DNA of 64,000 nucleotides from Nocardioides flavus (ex Wang et al. 2016) (GTDB taxonomy: Bacteria; Actinomycetota; Actinomycetes; Propionibacteriales; Nocardioidaceae). Below, one piece after another: positions 52,462-61,749 of the stretch. The notes beneath the pieces are model-generated. The model made no database searches and was not told the origin of the DNA. It saw only the letters and a program-made list of their open reading frames with translations. Positions within the stretch are counted from its first letter, which is position 1. Every line of letters starts with the position of its first letter. The stretch is from positions 62,001 through 126,000 of the forward strand of contig NZ_BNAD01000011.1 in assembly GCF_014653115.1 (NCBI RefSeq), in the 5' to 3' direction. A program made the position numbers and the translations under genes.

Positions 52462-53712
52462 ATGCGTCTCGTCCGTTCACTCGCCCCCGCGCTCGTCGCC
52501 GCGGCCGGTCTCTCGGTGCCCCTCTCGGTCGTGCCCGCGCACGCCGCTGCCCCGGCGTGCGGTGGCCTCAAGGCCACCATCGTGGGCAACGACAGGGCCA
52601 ACACCATCACCGGCACCCCGCAGCGCGACGTGATCGTGGCGCGCAGCGGCAACGACAGGATTCGTGGGCTCGGAGGCAACGACGTGATCTGCGGCGGCGA
52701 CGGCGCCGACACGATCCTGGGAGGCGACGGGAACGACCGCCTCTTCGGCGAGGCCGACCTGCTCCGCCTCGACCGGTTCGGCCGTGTGGTCAAGCGCGGC
52801 GACACCATCGACGGCGGCGCCGGCGACGACACGATCGATCTCGGCTACGACCCGCGCGCGGTCAGCGAGGGCACCGTGGTCGGTCTCGACGGCGTCTCGT
52901 ACGCCGATGCGCCCGCCGCAGTGGTGGTCGACTTCCAGTCCGCGTCGACGGTGCCGGTCGCGGCACACGGGAACGACACGGTGACGGGCTTCGACGGCGG
53001 GATCCGCATCGTGGCCTCGGACCTCGGCGACACCATCAAGGGCACCAACTCCGCCGACGTGATCGCGGCCCGCGGAGGCGACGACACGGTCTTCGGCCGC
53101 GGTGGGGACGACGCGATCTCGGCCGACAGCGCCGGCACGGCGGGCAACGACCGCGTCTACGGCGACGCCGGCGACGACAGCATCGTCGGCTCGGCCGGCA
53201 CCGACGCCTTCGTCGGCGGCAGCGGGAGCGACACCCTCAGCACGTCGTCCGAGAGCCGCCAGGCCCTGCGAGGCGGCAGCGGCGTCGACACCATCGTCCT
53301 CCCGCTCCCCGCGGAGTCGGGCTTCCTCGTCCACGGCTACGGCGGCCAGGACCGGCTCCGGCTCCTGCCCAGCTCGAACCCGGCCCTCAAGCCGACCCTC
53401 CGGATCGACCAGCAGAAGAAGAAGGCCACGATCCGGGGCCTGCAGCCGTTCACGCTCGAGGGCACGATCACCGGGTTCAGCGACGTCCAGCTCCCCGCCC
53501 GCGCGCTCTCGGTCTTCAAGGGCAGCAACGACTCCGAGATCGTCACCGCGCACCCCGACTACCGCGCGATGATCTACGGCCGTGGCGGCGCCGACGTGCT
53601 CACCGGCTCCGACGAGCCCGACCGCCTCGACGGCGGTTCCGGGTTCGACATCGTCCGGGGCCGCGGCGGCAACGACACCTGCAAGAACGCCGAGAAGCGC
53701 TCCAGCTGCTGA
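52462..53712 (+). CDS. Secreted RTX-like calcium-binding repeat protein
   Basis: 416 aa from ATG 52462 (SD GGGAG). Sec signal peptide, cleavage probably after AHA near residue 30. At least six nonapeptide-type GGxGxDxxx motifs: [28 protein letters not shown] near residues 75-100 (in short pieces [17 protein letters not shown]), [13 protein letters not shown] mid-protein, and [20 protein letters not shown] at the C terminus. These fold as Ca-binding beta rolls. No enzyme domain is seen, and secretion is by Sec rather than a type I system. A terminator follows. Confidence 0.85.
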   Translation: MRLVRSLAPALVAAAGLSVPLSVVPAHAAAPACGGLKATIVGNDRANTITGTPQRDVIVARSGNDRIRGLGGNDVICGGDGADTILGGDGNDRLFGEADLLRLDRFGRVVKRGDTIDGGAGDDTIDLGYDPRAVSEGTVVGLDGVSYADAPAAVVVDFQSASTVPVAAHGNDTVTGFDGGIRIVASDLGDTIKGTNSADVIAARGGDDTVFGRGGDDAISADSAGTAGNDRVYGDAGDDSIVGSAGTDAFVGGSGSDTLSTSSESRQALRGGSGVDTIVLPLPAESGFLVHGYGGQDRLRLLPSSNPALKPTLRIDQQKKKATIRGLQPFTLEGTITGFSDVQLPARALSVFKGSNDSEIVTAHPDYRAMIYGRGGADVLTGSDEPDRLDGGSGFDIVRGRGGNDTCKNAEKRSSC

Positions 53713-53729
53713 CCTCCGTCGGCGTACAC

Positions 53730-53766
53730 GCTCCGCCCGGGCGCCGGTCAGGTGCCCGGGCGGAGC
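53730..53766 (+). terminator. Terminator after RTX-like gene
   Basis: 16-bp arms (53730-53745 and 53751-53766, GCTCCGCCCGGGC... with its complement, one mismatch) and a 5-nt loop, 17 nt past the stop. Confidence 0.75.
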
Positions 53767-53794
53767 CGTGTCGGGACCGCCGTCGTGCTCGCCC

Positions 53795-53800
53795 TAGGAT
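53795..53800 (+). promoter_or_regulatory. -10 hexamer of gatCAB (leaderless)
   Basis: TAGGAT 7 nt before the gatC ATG, no SD. Confidence 0.5.
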
Positions 53801-53807
53801 TGCCCCC

Positions 53808-54107
53808 ATGCCCGAGATCACCCGCGACGAGGTGGCCCACCTGGCCACCCTCGCCCGCATCGACCTCTCCGACGCCGAGCTCGACCACCTGGCGCCCCAG
53901 CTGAGCGTCATCCTCGACTCCGTCGCTTCCATCACCGGTGTCGCCGGCGACGACGTGCCTCCCACGTCGCACGCGCTGCCGCTGACCAACGTCTTCCGCG
54001 AGGACGTGGTGGTGCCCGGCCTGACGGCCGAGGAGGCCCTCGCCGGGGCCCCCGAGGTGGAGGAGCAGCGCTTCTCCGTTCCGCGGATCCTGGGCGAGGA
54101 GGCGTGA
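53808..54107 (+). CDS. gatC: Asp-tRNA(Asn)/Glu-tRNA(Gln) amidotransferase subunit C
   Basis: 99 aa. [22 protein letters not shown] at the N terminus and [20 protein letters not shown] are the conserved GatC belt that wraps around GatA and GatB. Start at ATG 53808 is supported by the leaderless -10. First of three overlapping genes; its stop overlaps the gatA start. Confidence 0.96.
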   Translation: MPEITRDEVAHLATLARIDLSDAELDHLAPQLSVILDSVASITGVAGDDVPPTSHALPLTNVFREDVVVPGLTAEEALAGAPEVEEQRFSVPRILGEEA

Positions 54108-55618
54108 TGACCGAGATCGTCCGCAGCACGGCTGCCACGCTCGCCGAGCGCATCGCCGCCGGCGAGGTGACCTCCGTCCAGCTCACCGAGGCCCACCTCG
54201 ACCGCATCGACGCCGTCGACGGCGCCGTGCACGCCTTCCTCCACGTCGACCGGGACGGCGCGCTCGCCGACGCCGCCGAGTCCGACGCCCGTCGCGCACG
54301 CGGGCAGGCCCGCGGCCCGCTCGACGGCGTACCGGTCGCGGTCAAGGACGTCCTCACCACGCGCGGGCTGCCGACCACCTGCGGCTCGAAGATCCTCGAG
54401 GGCTGGGTCCCGCCCTACGACGCGACCGTCGTGACCCGTCTGCGCGAGGCCGGCCTGCCGATCCTCGGCAAGACCAACATGGACGAGTTCGCGATGGGCT
54501 CCTCCACCGAGCACTCGGCCTACGGCCCGACCCGCAACCCGTGGGACCTCGACCGGATCCCCGGCGGCTCCGGTGGCGGCTCCGCGGCTGCGGTCGCGGC
54601 CTTCGAGGCCCCCCTCGCCATCGGCACCGACACCGGCGGCTCGATCCGCCAGCCCGGCGCCGTCACCGGCACCGTGGGCGTCAAGCCGACCTACGGCGGC
54701 GTCTCGCGCTACGGCCTCGTCGCCCTCGCCAACAGCCTCGACCAGGCCGGCCCCGTCACCCGCACGGTGCTCGACGCGGCGATGCTGCACGACGTCATCG
54801 GCGGCCACGACCCGCGCGACTCCACCTCGATCGCCCAGGAGTGGCCCTCCTTCACCGAGGCCGCCCGGGCCGGTGCGACCGGCGACATGACCGGAGTGAA
54901 GGTCGGCGTGATCACCGAGCTCGCGGGCGAGGGCTGGCAGCCGGGCGTGATGGCGCGCTTCCAGGAGTCGGTCGACCTGCTGGTCAAGGCCGGCGCCGAG
55001 GTCGTCGAGGTGTCGTGCCCGTCGTTCGTGCACGCCCTGGCCGCCTACTACCTGATCCTGCCGGCGGAGGCGTCCAGCAACCTCGCGAAGTTCGACGCGA
55101 TGCGCTTCGGCCTGCGCGTGACCCCCGAGGGGAGCCCGTCGGCCGAGGACGTCATGCGCGCCACCCGCGACGCCGGGTTCGGCGACGAGGTCAAGCGCCG
55201 CATCATCCTGGGCACCTACGCGCTCTCCAGCGGCTACTACGACGCCTACTACGGCCAGGCCCAGAAGATCCGTACGCTCATCAGCCGCGACTTCGACGCC
55301 GCCTTCGCCCGCGTCGACGTCCTCGTGTCGCCGACCGCCCCGACCACGGCGTTCAAGCTGGGGGAGAAGCTCGACGACCCGATGGCGATGTACCTCAACG
55401 ACCTCGCCACCATCCCCGCCAACCTCGCCGGCGTCCCCGGGATCTCGGTCCCCAACGGGCTCGCCGACGAGGACGGCCTGCCCAGCGGCTTCCAGGTGCT
55501 CGCGCCCGCGCTCGCCGACGACCGCGTCTACCGCGTGGGAGCCGCCCTCGAGGCCATCCACGCCGAGCAGTGGGGCGGCCCGCTGCTCGACAAGGCACCC
55601 GAACTGGAGACCGAGTGA
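54107..55618 (+). CDS. gatA: Asp-tRNA(Asn)/Glu-tRNA(Gln) amidotransferase subunit A
   Basis: Amidase that releases ammonia from glutamine for GatB. 503 aa from ATG 54107 (TGATG overlap with gatC; GTG 54104 is one codon earlier). The amidase-signature triad is visible: Lys in PVAVKDV, the cis-Ser in the [13 protein letters not shown] segment, and nucleophile Ser in [10 protein letters not shown]. Full length. The presence of gatCAB means that Gln-tRNA and/or Asn-tRNA are made by transamidation. Confidence 0.97.
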   Translation: MTEIVRSTAATLAERIAAGEVTSVQLTEAHLDRIDAVDGAVHAFLHVDRDGALADAAESDARRARGQARGPLDGVPVAVKDVLTTRGLPTTCGSKILEGWVPPYDATVVTRLREAGLPILGKTNMDEFAMGSSTEHSAYGPTRNPWDLDRIPGGSGGGSAAAVAAFEAPLAIGTDTGGSIRQPGAVTGTVGVKPTYGGVSRYGLVALANSLDQAGPVTRTVLDAAMLHDVIGGHDPRDSTSIAQEWPSFTEAARAGATGDMTGVKVGVITELAGEGWQPGVMARFQESVDLLVKAGAEVVEVSCPSFVHALAAYYLILPAEASSNLAKFDAMRFGLRVTPEGSPSAEDVMRATRDAGFGDEVKRRIILGTYALSSGYYDAYYGQAQKIRTLISRDFDAAFARVDVLVSPTAPTTAFKLGEKLDDPMAMYLNDLATIPANLAGVPGISVPNGLADEDGLPSGFQVLAPALADDRVYRVGAALEAIHAEQWGGPLLDKAPELETE

Positions 55619-57123
55619 TGACCACGTCCACCACCGAGGCCCTGATGCCGTTCGACGACGTGCTGGCGGCGTACGACCCGGCCCTCGGCCTCGAGGTCCA
55701 CGTCGAGCTCAACACCGCCTCGAAGATGTTCTGCGGGTGCCCGGCGGAGTTCGGCGGCGAGCCCAACGCCGGCGTGTGCCCGACGTGCCTCGGCCTGCCC
55801 GGCGCGATGCCGGTCGTCAACGGCAAGGCCGTCGAGTCGGCGATCCGCATCGGCCTCGCGCTCAACTGCGACATCGCCGAGTGGTGCCGCTTCGCCCGGA
55901 AGAACTACTTCTACCCGGACATGCCGAAGAACTTCCAGACCTCGCAGTACGACGAGCCGATCGCGTTCGACGGCTGGATGGACGTCGACGTGGAGGGCGA
56001 GACGTACCGGGTCGAGATCGAGCGTGCCCACATGGAGGAGGACACCGGCAAGTCGCTGCACGTCGGAGGCTCCACCGGTCGCATCCACGGCGCCGACCAC
56101 TCGCTGGTCGACTACAACCGCGCCGGGATCCCGCTGATCGAGATCGTCACCCGCCCGATCCTCGGCGCGGGCGAGAAGGCGCCCGAGGTCGCGAAGGCCT
56201 ACGTCGCCCAGCTGCGCGAGCTCATCGTCGCGCTCGGCGTCTCCGAGGCCCGCATGGACCAGGGCAACCTGCGAGCGGACGTCAACCTGTCGCTCTCGCC
56301 CAAGGGCAGCGGCACCCTCGGCACCCGCACCGAGACCAAGAACGTCAACTCGTTCCGCTCCGTCGAGCGGGCGGTGCGCTACGAGATGCAGCGTCACGCC
56401 GCGATCCTGACCAGCGGCGGCTCCATCCTCCAGGAGACCCGCCACTGGCACGAGGACACCGGGATCACCACGAGCGGCCGGGTCAAGTCCGACGCCGAGG
56501 ACTACCGCTACTTCCCCGAGCCGGACCTGGTGCCGGTCGCGCCGAGCCGCGAGTGGGTCGAGGAGCTGCGCGGCACCCTGCCGGAGAACCCGACCGCACG
56601 TCGCGCGCGCCTGCAGGCCGAGTGGGGCTTCAGCGACCTCGAGATGCGCGACACCGTCGGCGCCGGGGCGCTCGGCCTCGTCGAGGAGACGATCGCCGCG
56701 GGCGCCGCCCCGCAGGCTGCCCGCAAGTGGTGGCTCGGCGAGCTGGCGCGGCGCAGCAACGAGGACGGCGTCGACCTCGTCGACCTGCCCATCACCCCCG
56801 CCGACGTCGCCCGCATCCAGGCCCTGGTCGACGAGAAGGTCGTCAACGACAAGCTGGCCCGCCAGGTCTTCGAGGGCGTCCTCGCCGGTGAGGGCACCCC
56901 GGACGAGGTCGTGGAGAAGCGCGGCCTCGCGGTCGTCTCCGACGACGGCGCCCTCGGGGCGGCCGTCGACAACGCGATCGCGGCCAACCCCGACGTCGCC
57001 GACAAGATCCGCGACGGCAAGGTGGCGGCGGCCGGAGCGCTCATCGGTGCGGTGATGAAGGAGATGCGCGGGCAGGCCGACGCCGGTCGCGTGCGTGAGC
57101 TGATCCTGGAGAAGCTCGCCTAG
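55618..57123 (+). CDS. gatB: Asp-tRNA(Asn)/Glu-tRNA(Gln) amidotransferase subunit B
   Basis: Kinase/transamidase subunit that activates the misacylated tRNA and transfers the amide. 501 aa from ATG 55618, overlapping the gatA stop by one base. [10 protein letters not shown], the zinc Cys pairs in MFCGCP and CPTCLGLPG, then [13 protein letters not shown] and the C-terminal YqeY-like tRNA-binding domain (about residues 350-501). The longer open frame upstream is gatA shadow. No hairpin is evident downstream. Confidence 0.97.
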   Translation: MTTSTTEALMPFDDVLAAYDPALGLEVHVELNTASKMFCGCPAEFGGEPNAGVCPTCLGLPGAMPVVNGKAVESAIRIGLALNCDIAEWCRFARKNYFYPDMPKNFQTSQYDEPIAFDGWMDVDVEGETYRVEIERAHMEEDTGKSLHVGGSTGRIHGADHSLVDYNRAGIPLIEIVTRPILGAGEKAPEVAKAYVAQLRELIVALGVSEARMDQGNLRADVNLSLSPKGSGTLGTRTETKNVNSFRSVERAVRYEMQRHAAILTSGGSILQETRHWHEDTGITTSGRVKSDAEDYRYFPEPDLVPVAPSREWVEELRGTLPENPTARRARLQAEWGFSDLEMRDTVGAGALGLVEETIAAGAAPQAARKWWLGELARRSNEDGVDLVDLPITPADVARIQALVDEKVVNDKLARQVFEGVLAGEGTPDEVVEKRGLAVVSDDGALGAAVDNAIAANPDVADKIRDGKVAAAGALIGAVMKEMRGQADAGRVRELILEKLA

Positions 57124-57261
57124 GAAGAGCGCGGTCTAGACAACTTGTTACGCTGCTGGCGAGTCACAGTGGTCACATCACCAACCAACGCTCGCAGCAT
57201 CGGGGGAGGGGTTCGGCCGCGGCATGCGGTCGTGACTGCCCCGGCGAGCGGGAAGGAAGTC

Positions 57262-58671
57262 ATGCACCATCGCATTCGACCCATCCGCACAGCAGCCGTC
57301 GCGCTGTCGACGGCAGCGCTCGGGGTCGGCGTGCTCGCCGCTCCGCCCGTCGCCGCGGAACCGACGCCGGCGCTGCGCGCCGCGAAGGCTACGGTCAAGA
57401 CCGACAGCACGCCGTCGACGATCGCCGCCGAGTGGCTCGCCGACGAGCTCACGAACGGCCTGATGGTCGGGGAGAACGGTCCGGACTTCGGCCTCACCAT
57501 CGACACCGGCATGGCCCTGTCGACGGTCGTCGACCAGGGCGCCGTGAACGCGCAGATCACCACGGCCCTCGAGGCCCGCATCGACGACTACGTCGGCGAC
57601 GGCACCAAGGAGTCCTACGCCGGGCCGCTGGCCAAGGCCGCCGCCTATGCCAAGGTGGCCAAGCGCAACCCGACCAGCTACGGCGGGGTCAACCTCATCA
57701 CCCGCCTCGAGGAGCGCACCGCCGACGTCCCCGCCGACCCTGCGGCCGAGCCGCAGGCCGCGGCGATCGCCGGCCGGATCTTCGACAAGTCGGAGTTCGG
57801 CAACTACGCCAACGTGATCGGCCAGTCCTACGCCGTACGGGCGCTGTCGCAGGCCCGGTCCACCGAGGCGGCCGCGGCGCGGGACTTCCTGCTCAAGCAG
57901 CAGTGCGCGTCGGGCTACTTCCGCGCGCGCTTCGAGAAGGCCAACGTGCCCAACCAGTCGTGCACCGAGGGCGCACCGGGCAGCGAGGCCGACCCGGACG
58001 CCACCGCGCTGGCGGTCATCAACCTGGTCGAGTCGGACGACAAGACTCCGGCGGTCCAGGCGGCGCTCGACAAGGCCGGTGCGTGGCTCGTGGACCGGCA
58101 GCGGGGGAGCGGGGCGTTCCGCGCCGCTGCGCCGATCAGCAAGATCAACACCAACTCCACCGCGATCGCTGGCTTCGCCCTCGGTCTGCTGAAGGAGCGC
58201 GACGCCGCCCTCAAGGCCGCGCTGTGGGTCCGCAAGAACCAGCCGGTCGACAAGTACAAGTGCCGCACGGCACTGACCAAGGACATGGGTGCCGTCGCCT
58301 ACCGCAAGGACCGGGTGAAGGCCTCCTCGACGACCGGCATCCCGGCGTCGGCCCGTGACGAGTGGCGTCGCGCCACCGCCCAGGCGGTCCTCGGCCTGCA
58401 GTTCGCCCCGGCCAGCAAGGACGACCTCAAGATCGTCTCGGTCCGCAAGCAGGCCCGGGCCGGTGAGCGTGTGCAGTTCCGGGTCTACGGCCTCGCGCCG
58501 AGCGAGAGCGCCTGCATGCAGGTCAAGGGTGACTTCCGCCGCGTGAAGGGCAAGAAGTCCGGCGACAAGATCGTGCGCAAGCTCCAGCTCCCGGCGGGCA
58601 ACCAGCGCCGCGTCGGTCTGGTGAAGACCTCGGACGACGAGGCGCGCACCTCGCTGCGGGTCCGCAACTGA
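57262..58671 (+). CDS. Secreted alpha/alpha-toroid (prenyltransferase/transcobalamin-alpha-like) protein, paralogue 1
   Basis: 469 aa from ATG 57262, with SD GGAAGGAAG. Sec signal peptide with probable cleavage after VAA near residue 32. Residues ~50-395 consist of helical hairpins with the terpene-cyclase/prenyltransferase repeat pattern: FLLKQQCASGYFRARF and WLVDRQRGSGAFRAA correspond to the QxxxGxF repeats. The C-terminal ~85 residues form a small beta-sandwich-like domain with one Cys. About the same layout as the protein at 59000. No catalytic DDxx or zinc site of true prenyltransferases is present, so a binding role is more likely. It is outside the riboswitch operon: a perfect terminator separates them. 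Confidence 0.75.
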   Translation: MHHRIRPIRTAAVALSTAALGVGVLAAPPVAAEPTPALRAAKATVKTDSTPSTIAAEWLADELTNGLMVGENGPDFGLTIDTGMALSTVVDQGAVNAQITTALEARIDDYVGDGTKESYAGPLAKAAAYAKVAKRNPTSYGGVNLITRLEERTADVPADPAAEPQAAAIAGRIFDKSEFGNYANVIGQSYAVRALSQARSTEAAAARDFLLKQQCASGYFRARFEKANVPNQSCTEGAPGSEADPDATALAVINLVESDDKTPAVQAALDKAGAWLVDRQRGSGAFRAAAPISKINTNSTAIAGFALGLLKERDAALKAALWVRKNQPVDKYKCRTALTKDMGAVAYRKDRVKASSTTGIPASARDEWRRATAQAVLGLQFAPASKDDLKIVSVRKQARAGERVQFRVYGLAPSESACMQVKGDFRRVKGKKSGDKIVRKLQLPAGNQRRVGLVKTSDDEARTSLRVRN

Positions 58672-58717
58672 CCCAGCGCGCGACCAGCACCACCCAGCAC
58701 CATCCGGCGTGACCACT

Positions 58718-58747
58718 CCGGCCCGGCGTCCCACGACGCCGGGCCGG
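58718..58747 (+). terminator. Perfect terminator hairpin before the riboswitch
   Basis: 13-bp perfect arms CCGGCCCGGCGTC (58718-58730) and GACGCCGGGCCGG (58735-58747) with loop CCAC, 46 nt past the first toroid gene's stop. It insulates that gene from the riboswitch operon. Confidence 0.85.
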
Positions 58748-58772
58748 GGTGCGTACGGGGTCCGCAGGGGGA

Positions 58773-58778
58773 TAGGCT
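58773..58778 (+). promoter_or_regulatory. -10 hexamer of the cobalamin riboswitch operon
   Basis: TAGGCT right after the terminator; transcription would start near 58785, at the 5' edge of the riboswitch. Confidence 0.5.
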
Positions 58779-58784
58779 GCGCGA

Positions 58785-58915
58785 GCCGCGCCCGACCGGG
58801 TCGGCACCACACACGCCCGAGCTGGGGAAAGCCGGTCCGAAACCGGCGCTGACCCGCAACCGTGGGCACGGGAGCGATCCCGTGCGAGCCGGAACACCCA
58901 CCTCGACGCGTCTTG
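58785..58915 (+). promoter_or_regulatory. Cobalamin riboswitch (compact)
   Basis: The core beginning GGGGAAAGCCGG at 58824 contains the P5 hairpin GCCGG/CCGGC and continues through CTGACCCGCAACCGTG (to 58864), the conserved heart of the B12 riboswitch. A perfect 8-bp hairpin GCACGGGA/TCCCGTGC (58866-58885) follows, then the B12 box GAGCCGGAACACCCACC (58886-58902). Outer boundaries are approximate: CGAG (58782-58785) can pair with CTCG (58902-58905) as P1. Such elements normally switch off B12 synthesis or uptake genes when B12 is abundant. Confidence 0.92.
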
Positions 58916-58967
58916 ATCACCATCGCTGTCGAGGAATGCAGCGGGGGCGAACCGGTGCACGCCGTCT

Positions 58968-58994
58968 CTCCCTCGTCTGTCGCAGCGAGGGAGG
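58968..58994 (+). promoter_or_regulatory. SD-sequestering hairpin (riboswitch expression platform)
   Basis: CTCCCTCG (58968-58975) pairs perfectly with CGAGGGAG (58986-58993), hiding the GGAGG Shine-Dalgarno (58990-58994) of the gene at 59000. This points to translational control by the riboswitch. Confidence 0.7.
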
Positions 58995-58999
58995 AAACC

Positions 59000-60697
59000 A
59001 TGAAGCTCATCTCCGGGCTCGCGGCGGTCACGCTCGCCGCCTCCACGCTCGTCACCGCCCCGTCAGGCGCAGCAACCCCGACCGAACCCGCCGGCGTACG
59101 CACGGTGTCTGCCGGCGCCAGCTGGCTGGCTGCCCAGCTCACCGACGGCATCGTCGTCGGGGAGTTCGACGGCTTCGTCTACGACGACTTCGGTCTCTCC
59201 GCCGACGTCGCTTTCGCCCTTGACGCCGTCGGTGGTCAGGACGCGACTGTGGTCGCGATCGCCGACGCCGTCGCTCCCAAGGTCACCCAGTGGTACGACT
59301 TCGCGCCCACCGTGTACACCGGGTCCGCGGCGAAGGCCATTGCGCTCGCGCAGGTCGCGGGTAGGGAGGCCAGCGACTTCGGCGGCACCGACCTCCAGTC
59401 CGTGGTCGAGGCGAACGTCGCCACGTCCGCGCCGATCACAGGTCGGGTGCAGAACACCGGGGAGACCGACTGGAGCACCGGTGACCCGACCGACTCGCTC
59501 AACGTGATCAGTCAGTCGTGGGCCGCCCGCGCATTGGGGGGCCAAGGCTCCGACCTCGCGGACGAGGTCATGTCCTTCCTGCTCGACCAGCAGTGCGACG
59601 ACGGCTCGTTCCGGGCCGCGCTCACCAAGGACAAGGCGGCGCCCGAGCAGGGCTGCGCCGCAGGCGATGTCGGTGAGGTCGACACGACAGCGCTCACGGT
59701 GATCAACATCCTCGAGACGCCTGACGCGCCCCTTGCTGCTAGAGGGGCCGCCCTCCTCGCCGCCAGCTGGCTGAGGACCCAGCAGGCGAGCGACGGCTCG
59801 TTCAGCGCCGGTGCTCTTGGGGCCAACGCGAACACAACCGGCATCGCCGGCTGGGCCCTCGCCGAGGCCGGTCACGACGGCGCCGCCACCAAGGCCGCGG
59901 GCTGGCTCCGGGGACTCCAGGTCGCTGATCTCGCGCCGTGCGCATCGACGCTGTCGGCCGAGAACGGTGCAATTGCCTACAAGACCGCCGATCTCGCTGC
60001 GGCTAGGACCGCCGGCAAGATTCCGGCGACGCTGCAGGACGCTTTCCGGCGTGCCAGCGCTCAGGCGCTCCCGGCCCTAGCTCACGTCCCGGCCGGAGGC
60101 GATGTCGCTGTCTCCGCTCCCGCGACAGCGGTCGAGAGGAGCACCGTCACGGTCAATGTGGCCGGCTTGGGTGCGGGCGAGCCCGCCTGTGTCAGCCTCG
60201 GCGGACGTGCCACACCAGTGACAGGCACCGGCTCGGTCGTCCCCGTCGAGTTCACCCTGCCCTCGGGTACCGTCGCACACACGTTTCGGGTCACTACGCT
60301 CACCGGGTCCGCCACCGCTACCACCACTGCGACGGCCGCCCCCAACCCGGTCGTCCCCAGCCCGGTCGTCGGTGACCTGGCGGTGGCGAAGGTCGAGAAG
60401 GTCGGCCGCAACAACCGCTTCGAGGTCGCGGTCACCTGCGACGGTGCCGTGGCCTGCGCCGGCAAGCTCAAGGTCCGCACGGCCCGCAGGGTCGAGCGCG
60501 CCGACGGCACGAAGGCGCGCCTCGTGATCGCCAAGTCGGCGTACGCCGTCCAGCCCGGCCGCACGCGGGCGATCCGGCTGGAGCTCACGAAGCCGTCCCG
60601 GGCACTCCTCGGCAAGAAGCGGATCCGCGTCCTGGCCGTCCAGACCGCCCGCGGCGCCGAGCCGGTCGCCACGAAGTTCTGGCTGCGCAGGAAGTGA
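59000..60697 (+). CDS. Secreted alpha/alpha-toroid protein under B12 riboswitch (transcobalamin-alpha-like), paralogue 2
   Basis: 565 aa from ATG 59000 (GGAGG 5 nt upstream); an open frame from 58862 would translate the riboswitch and is rejected. Signal peptide to about residue 25. Residues ~35-362 show repeated helical hairpins of the terpene-cyclase/transcobalamin type, with repeat cores LLDQQCDDGSFRA (~195-206) and LRTQQASDGSF (~258-268) and long-spaced Cys199/Cys219/Cys314. Residues ~366-440 are an Ig-like domain, followed by a PNPVVPSPVVG linker and a basic C-terminal beta domain. Codon use is less extreme than in its neighbours (more gct, aca, cta). With the DUF4430 gene next, it probably captures a corrinoid outside the cell. 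Binding is inferred. Confidence 0.78.
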   Translation: MKLISGLAAVTLAASTLVTAPSGAATPTEPAGVRTVSAGASWLAAQLTDGIVVGEFDGFVYDDFGLSADVAFALDAVGGQDATVVAIADAVAPKVTQWYDFAPTVYTGSAAKAIALAQVAGREASDFGGTDLQSVVEANVATSAPITGRVQNTGETDWSTGDPTDSLNVISQSWAARALGGQGSDLADEVMSFLLDQQCDDGSFRAALTKDKAAPEQGCAAGDVGEVDTTALTVINILETPDAPLAARGAALLAASWLRTQQASDGSFSAGALGANANTTGIAGWALAEAGHDGAATKAAGWLRGLQVADLAPCASTLSAENGAIAYKTADLAAARTAGKIPATLQDAFRRASAQALPALAHVPAGGDVAVSAPATAVERSTVTVNVAGLGAGEPACVSLGGRATPVTGTGSVVPVEFTLPSGTVAHTFRVTTLTGSATATTTATAAPNPVVPSPVVGDLAVAKVEKVGRNNRFEVAVTCDGAVACAGKLKVRTARRVERADGTKARLVIAKSAYAVQPGRTRAIRLELTKPSRALLGKKRIRVLAVQTARGAEPVATKFWLRRK

Positions 60698-60702
60698 TCT
60701 CG

Positions 60703-61749
60703 ATGGCAGACCGGACCCGACGGGTCGCCGCCACCGTCGCCGCCCTGGCCGCGGGCCTGCTCGGTGCCGGAGCGGTGCTGGGCCTCGGACCCACCGCGGT
60801 CGTACCCCCTGCCGGCGCCGCCACCTGCACCTCCGGCGGCGGCGTCAGCGTCGTCGTCGACCAGCGCGAGCTCGGCGGCGGCGTGTTCACCGCATGCGCC
60901 CCGGAGGGCGGCGGCAAGAGCGCCACGGCGATCGTCGGATCCGTCGGCGTGAGCCTCACCTACGCCCAGCGACAGCCGGGGTTCGTGTGTCGCGTCAACG
61001 GCGTCCCGACGAGCGACCCGTGCGTCAACACCTCCCCGGCCGACGCGTACTGGGGCCTGTGGTGGTCCGACGGCACGTCGGGCTCGTGGACCTACTCGTC
61101 GTACAGCTCCGGTTCCCTCACCGTCCCGGCCGGCGGCTCCGTCGGCTGGGCGTGGAAGCAGGGCAGCGGCAGCGCGACGCCTCCCGCTGTCGCCCCGCCG
61201 GTGCACACGACCAGCTCACCCTCGCCCTCGCCCACGTCGTCGCCGACGTCCGCACCGACCTCGTCGCCCACCACGGCCCCGTCCTCGTCGCCCACCTCGT
61301 CGCCCTCCGGCGGCGGTGGGTCGGGAGGCGGGTCCTCGTCGACCCCGTCGCCGTCGAACAGCAGCCCGTCGTCGTCCCCGTCGTCGAGCCCGTCCGCCTC
61401 GGCGTCGGGCACCCCGTCCGGGGCGCCCCCGGCCGGTGAGTCTCCTGGAGACTCACGGTCGCCCGCGGCCCCGGGCGAGCGCACCGGGAAGAAGTCCGAG
61501 GACCGTGAGTCTCGTGAGGACTCACGGTCGAGGGACGAGGACCAGGACGAGGACGAGGCGCCGCTGGACGGTGAGTCTCCTGGAGACTCAGTGGCACGTG
61601 GGGTTCCCGTCGCCACCGGCCAGAGCGACGCCGACGAGCCGACGAAGGTCCCCGCGGCCGTGACGATGGGGGCCGTGGGCCTCCTGGGTGCAGCCGTGGC
61701 TGCGAGCGCCATCGTGGCCCGTCGTCGACGGGAGTCCGGCGACTCGTGA
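60703..61749 (+). CDS. Membrane-anchored DUF4430 (transcobalamin-like C-terminal) protein
   Basis: 348 aa from ATG 60703, which has AGGAAG 8 nt upstream; GTG 60694 overlapping the previous stop is the alternative. Signal peptide to about residue 40. Residues ~47-153 match the DUF4430 pattern: VSVVVDQREL, FVCRVNGVP, WGLWWSDGTSGSWTYSS and GSVGWAWKQ, with Cys42, 65, 96 and 107 able to form two disulfides. A ~150-residue Ser/Pro/Thr-rich linker then carries three ESPGDS-type motifs coded by palindromic DNA, and a C-terminal transmembrane helix with an Arg tail (AIVARRRRE). No LPxTG. It would present the ligand-binding domain at the membrane beside the ECF transporter. Confidence 0.82.
   Translation: MADRTRRVAATVAALAAGLLGAGAVLGLGPTAVVPPAGAATCTSGGGVSVVVDQRELGGGVFTACAPEGGGKSATAIVGSVGVSLTYAQRQPGFVCRVNGVPTSDPCVNTSPADAYWGLWWSDGTSGSWTYSSYSSGSLTVPAGGSVGWAWKQGSGSATPPAVAPPVHTTSSPSPSPTSSPTSAPTSSPTTAPSSSPTSSPSGGGGSGGGSSSTPSPSNSSPSSSPSSSPSASASGTPSGAPPAGESPGDSRSPAAPGERTGKKSEDRESREDSRSRDEDQDEDEAPLDGESPGDSVARGVPVATGQSDADEPTKVPAAVTMGAVGLLGAAVAASAIVARRRRESGDS
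61436..61590 (+). repeat. Three short palindromes inside the linker of the DUF4430 gene
   Basis: Copy 1 (61436-61456): GTGAGTCTCC T GGAGACTCAC. Copy 2 (61501-61529): GACCGTGAGTC, 7-nt loop, GACTCACGGTC. Copy 3 (61572-61590): TGAGTCTCC T GGAGACTCA. Centres are 66-69 bp apart. Copies 1 and 3 both code for ESPGDS. Confidence 0.85.

Noticed and set aside
58862..58999. N-terminal extension of the second toroid protein
   Set aside because: Would translate the riboswitch core; the signal peptide and SD place the start at 59000.
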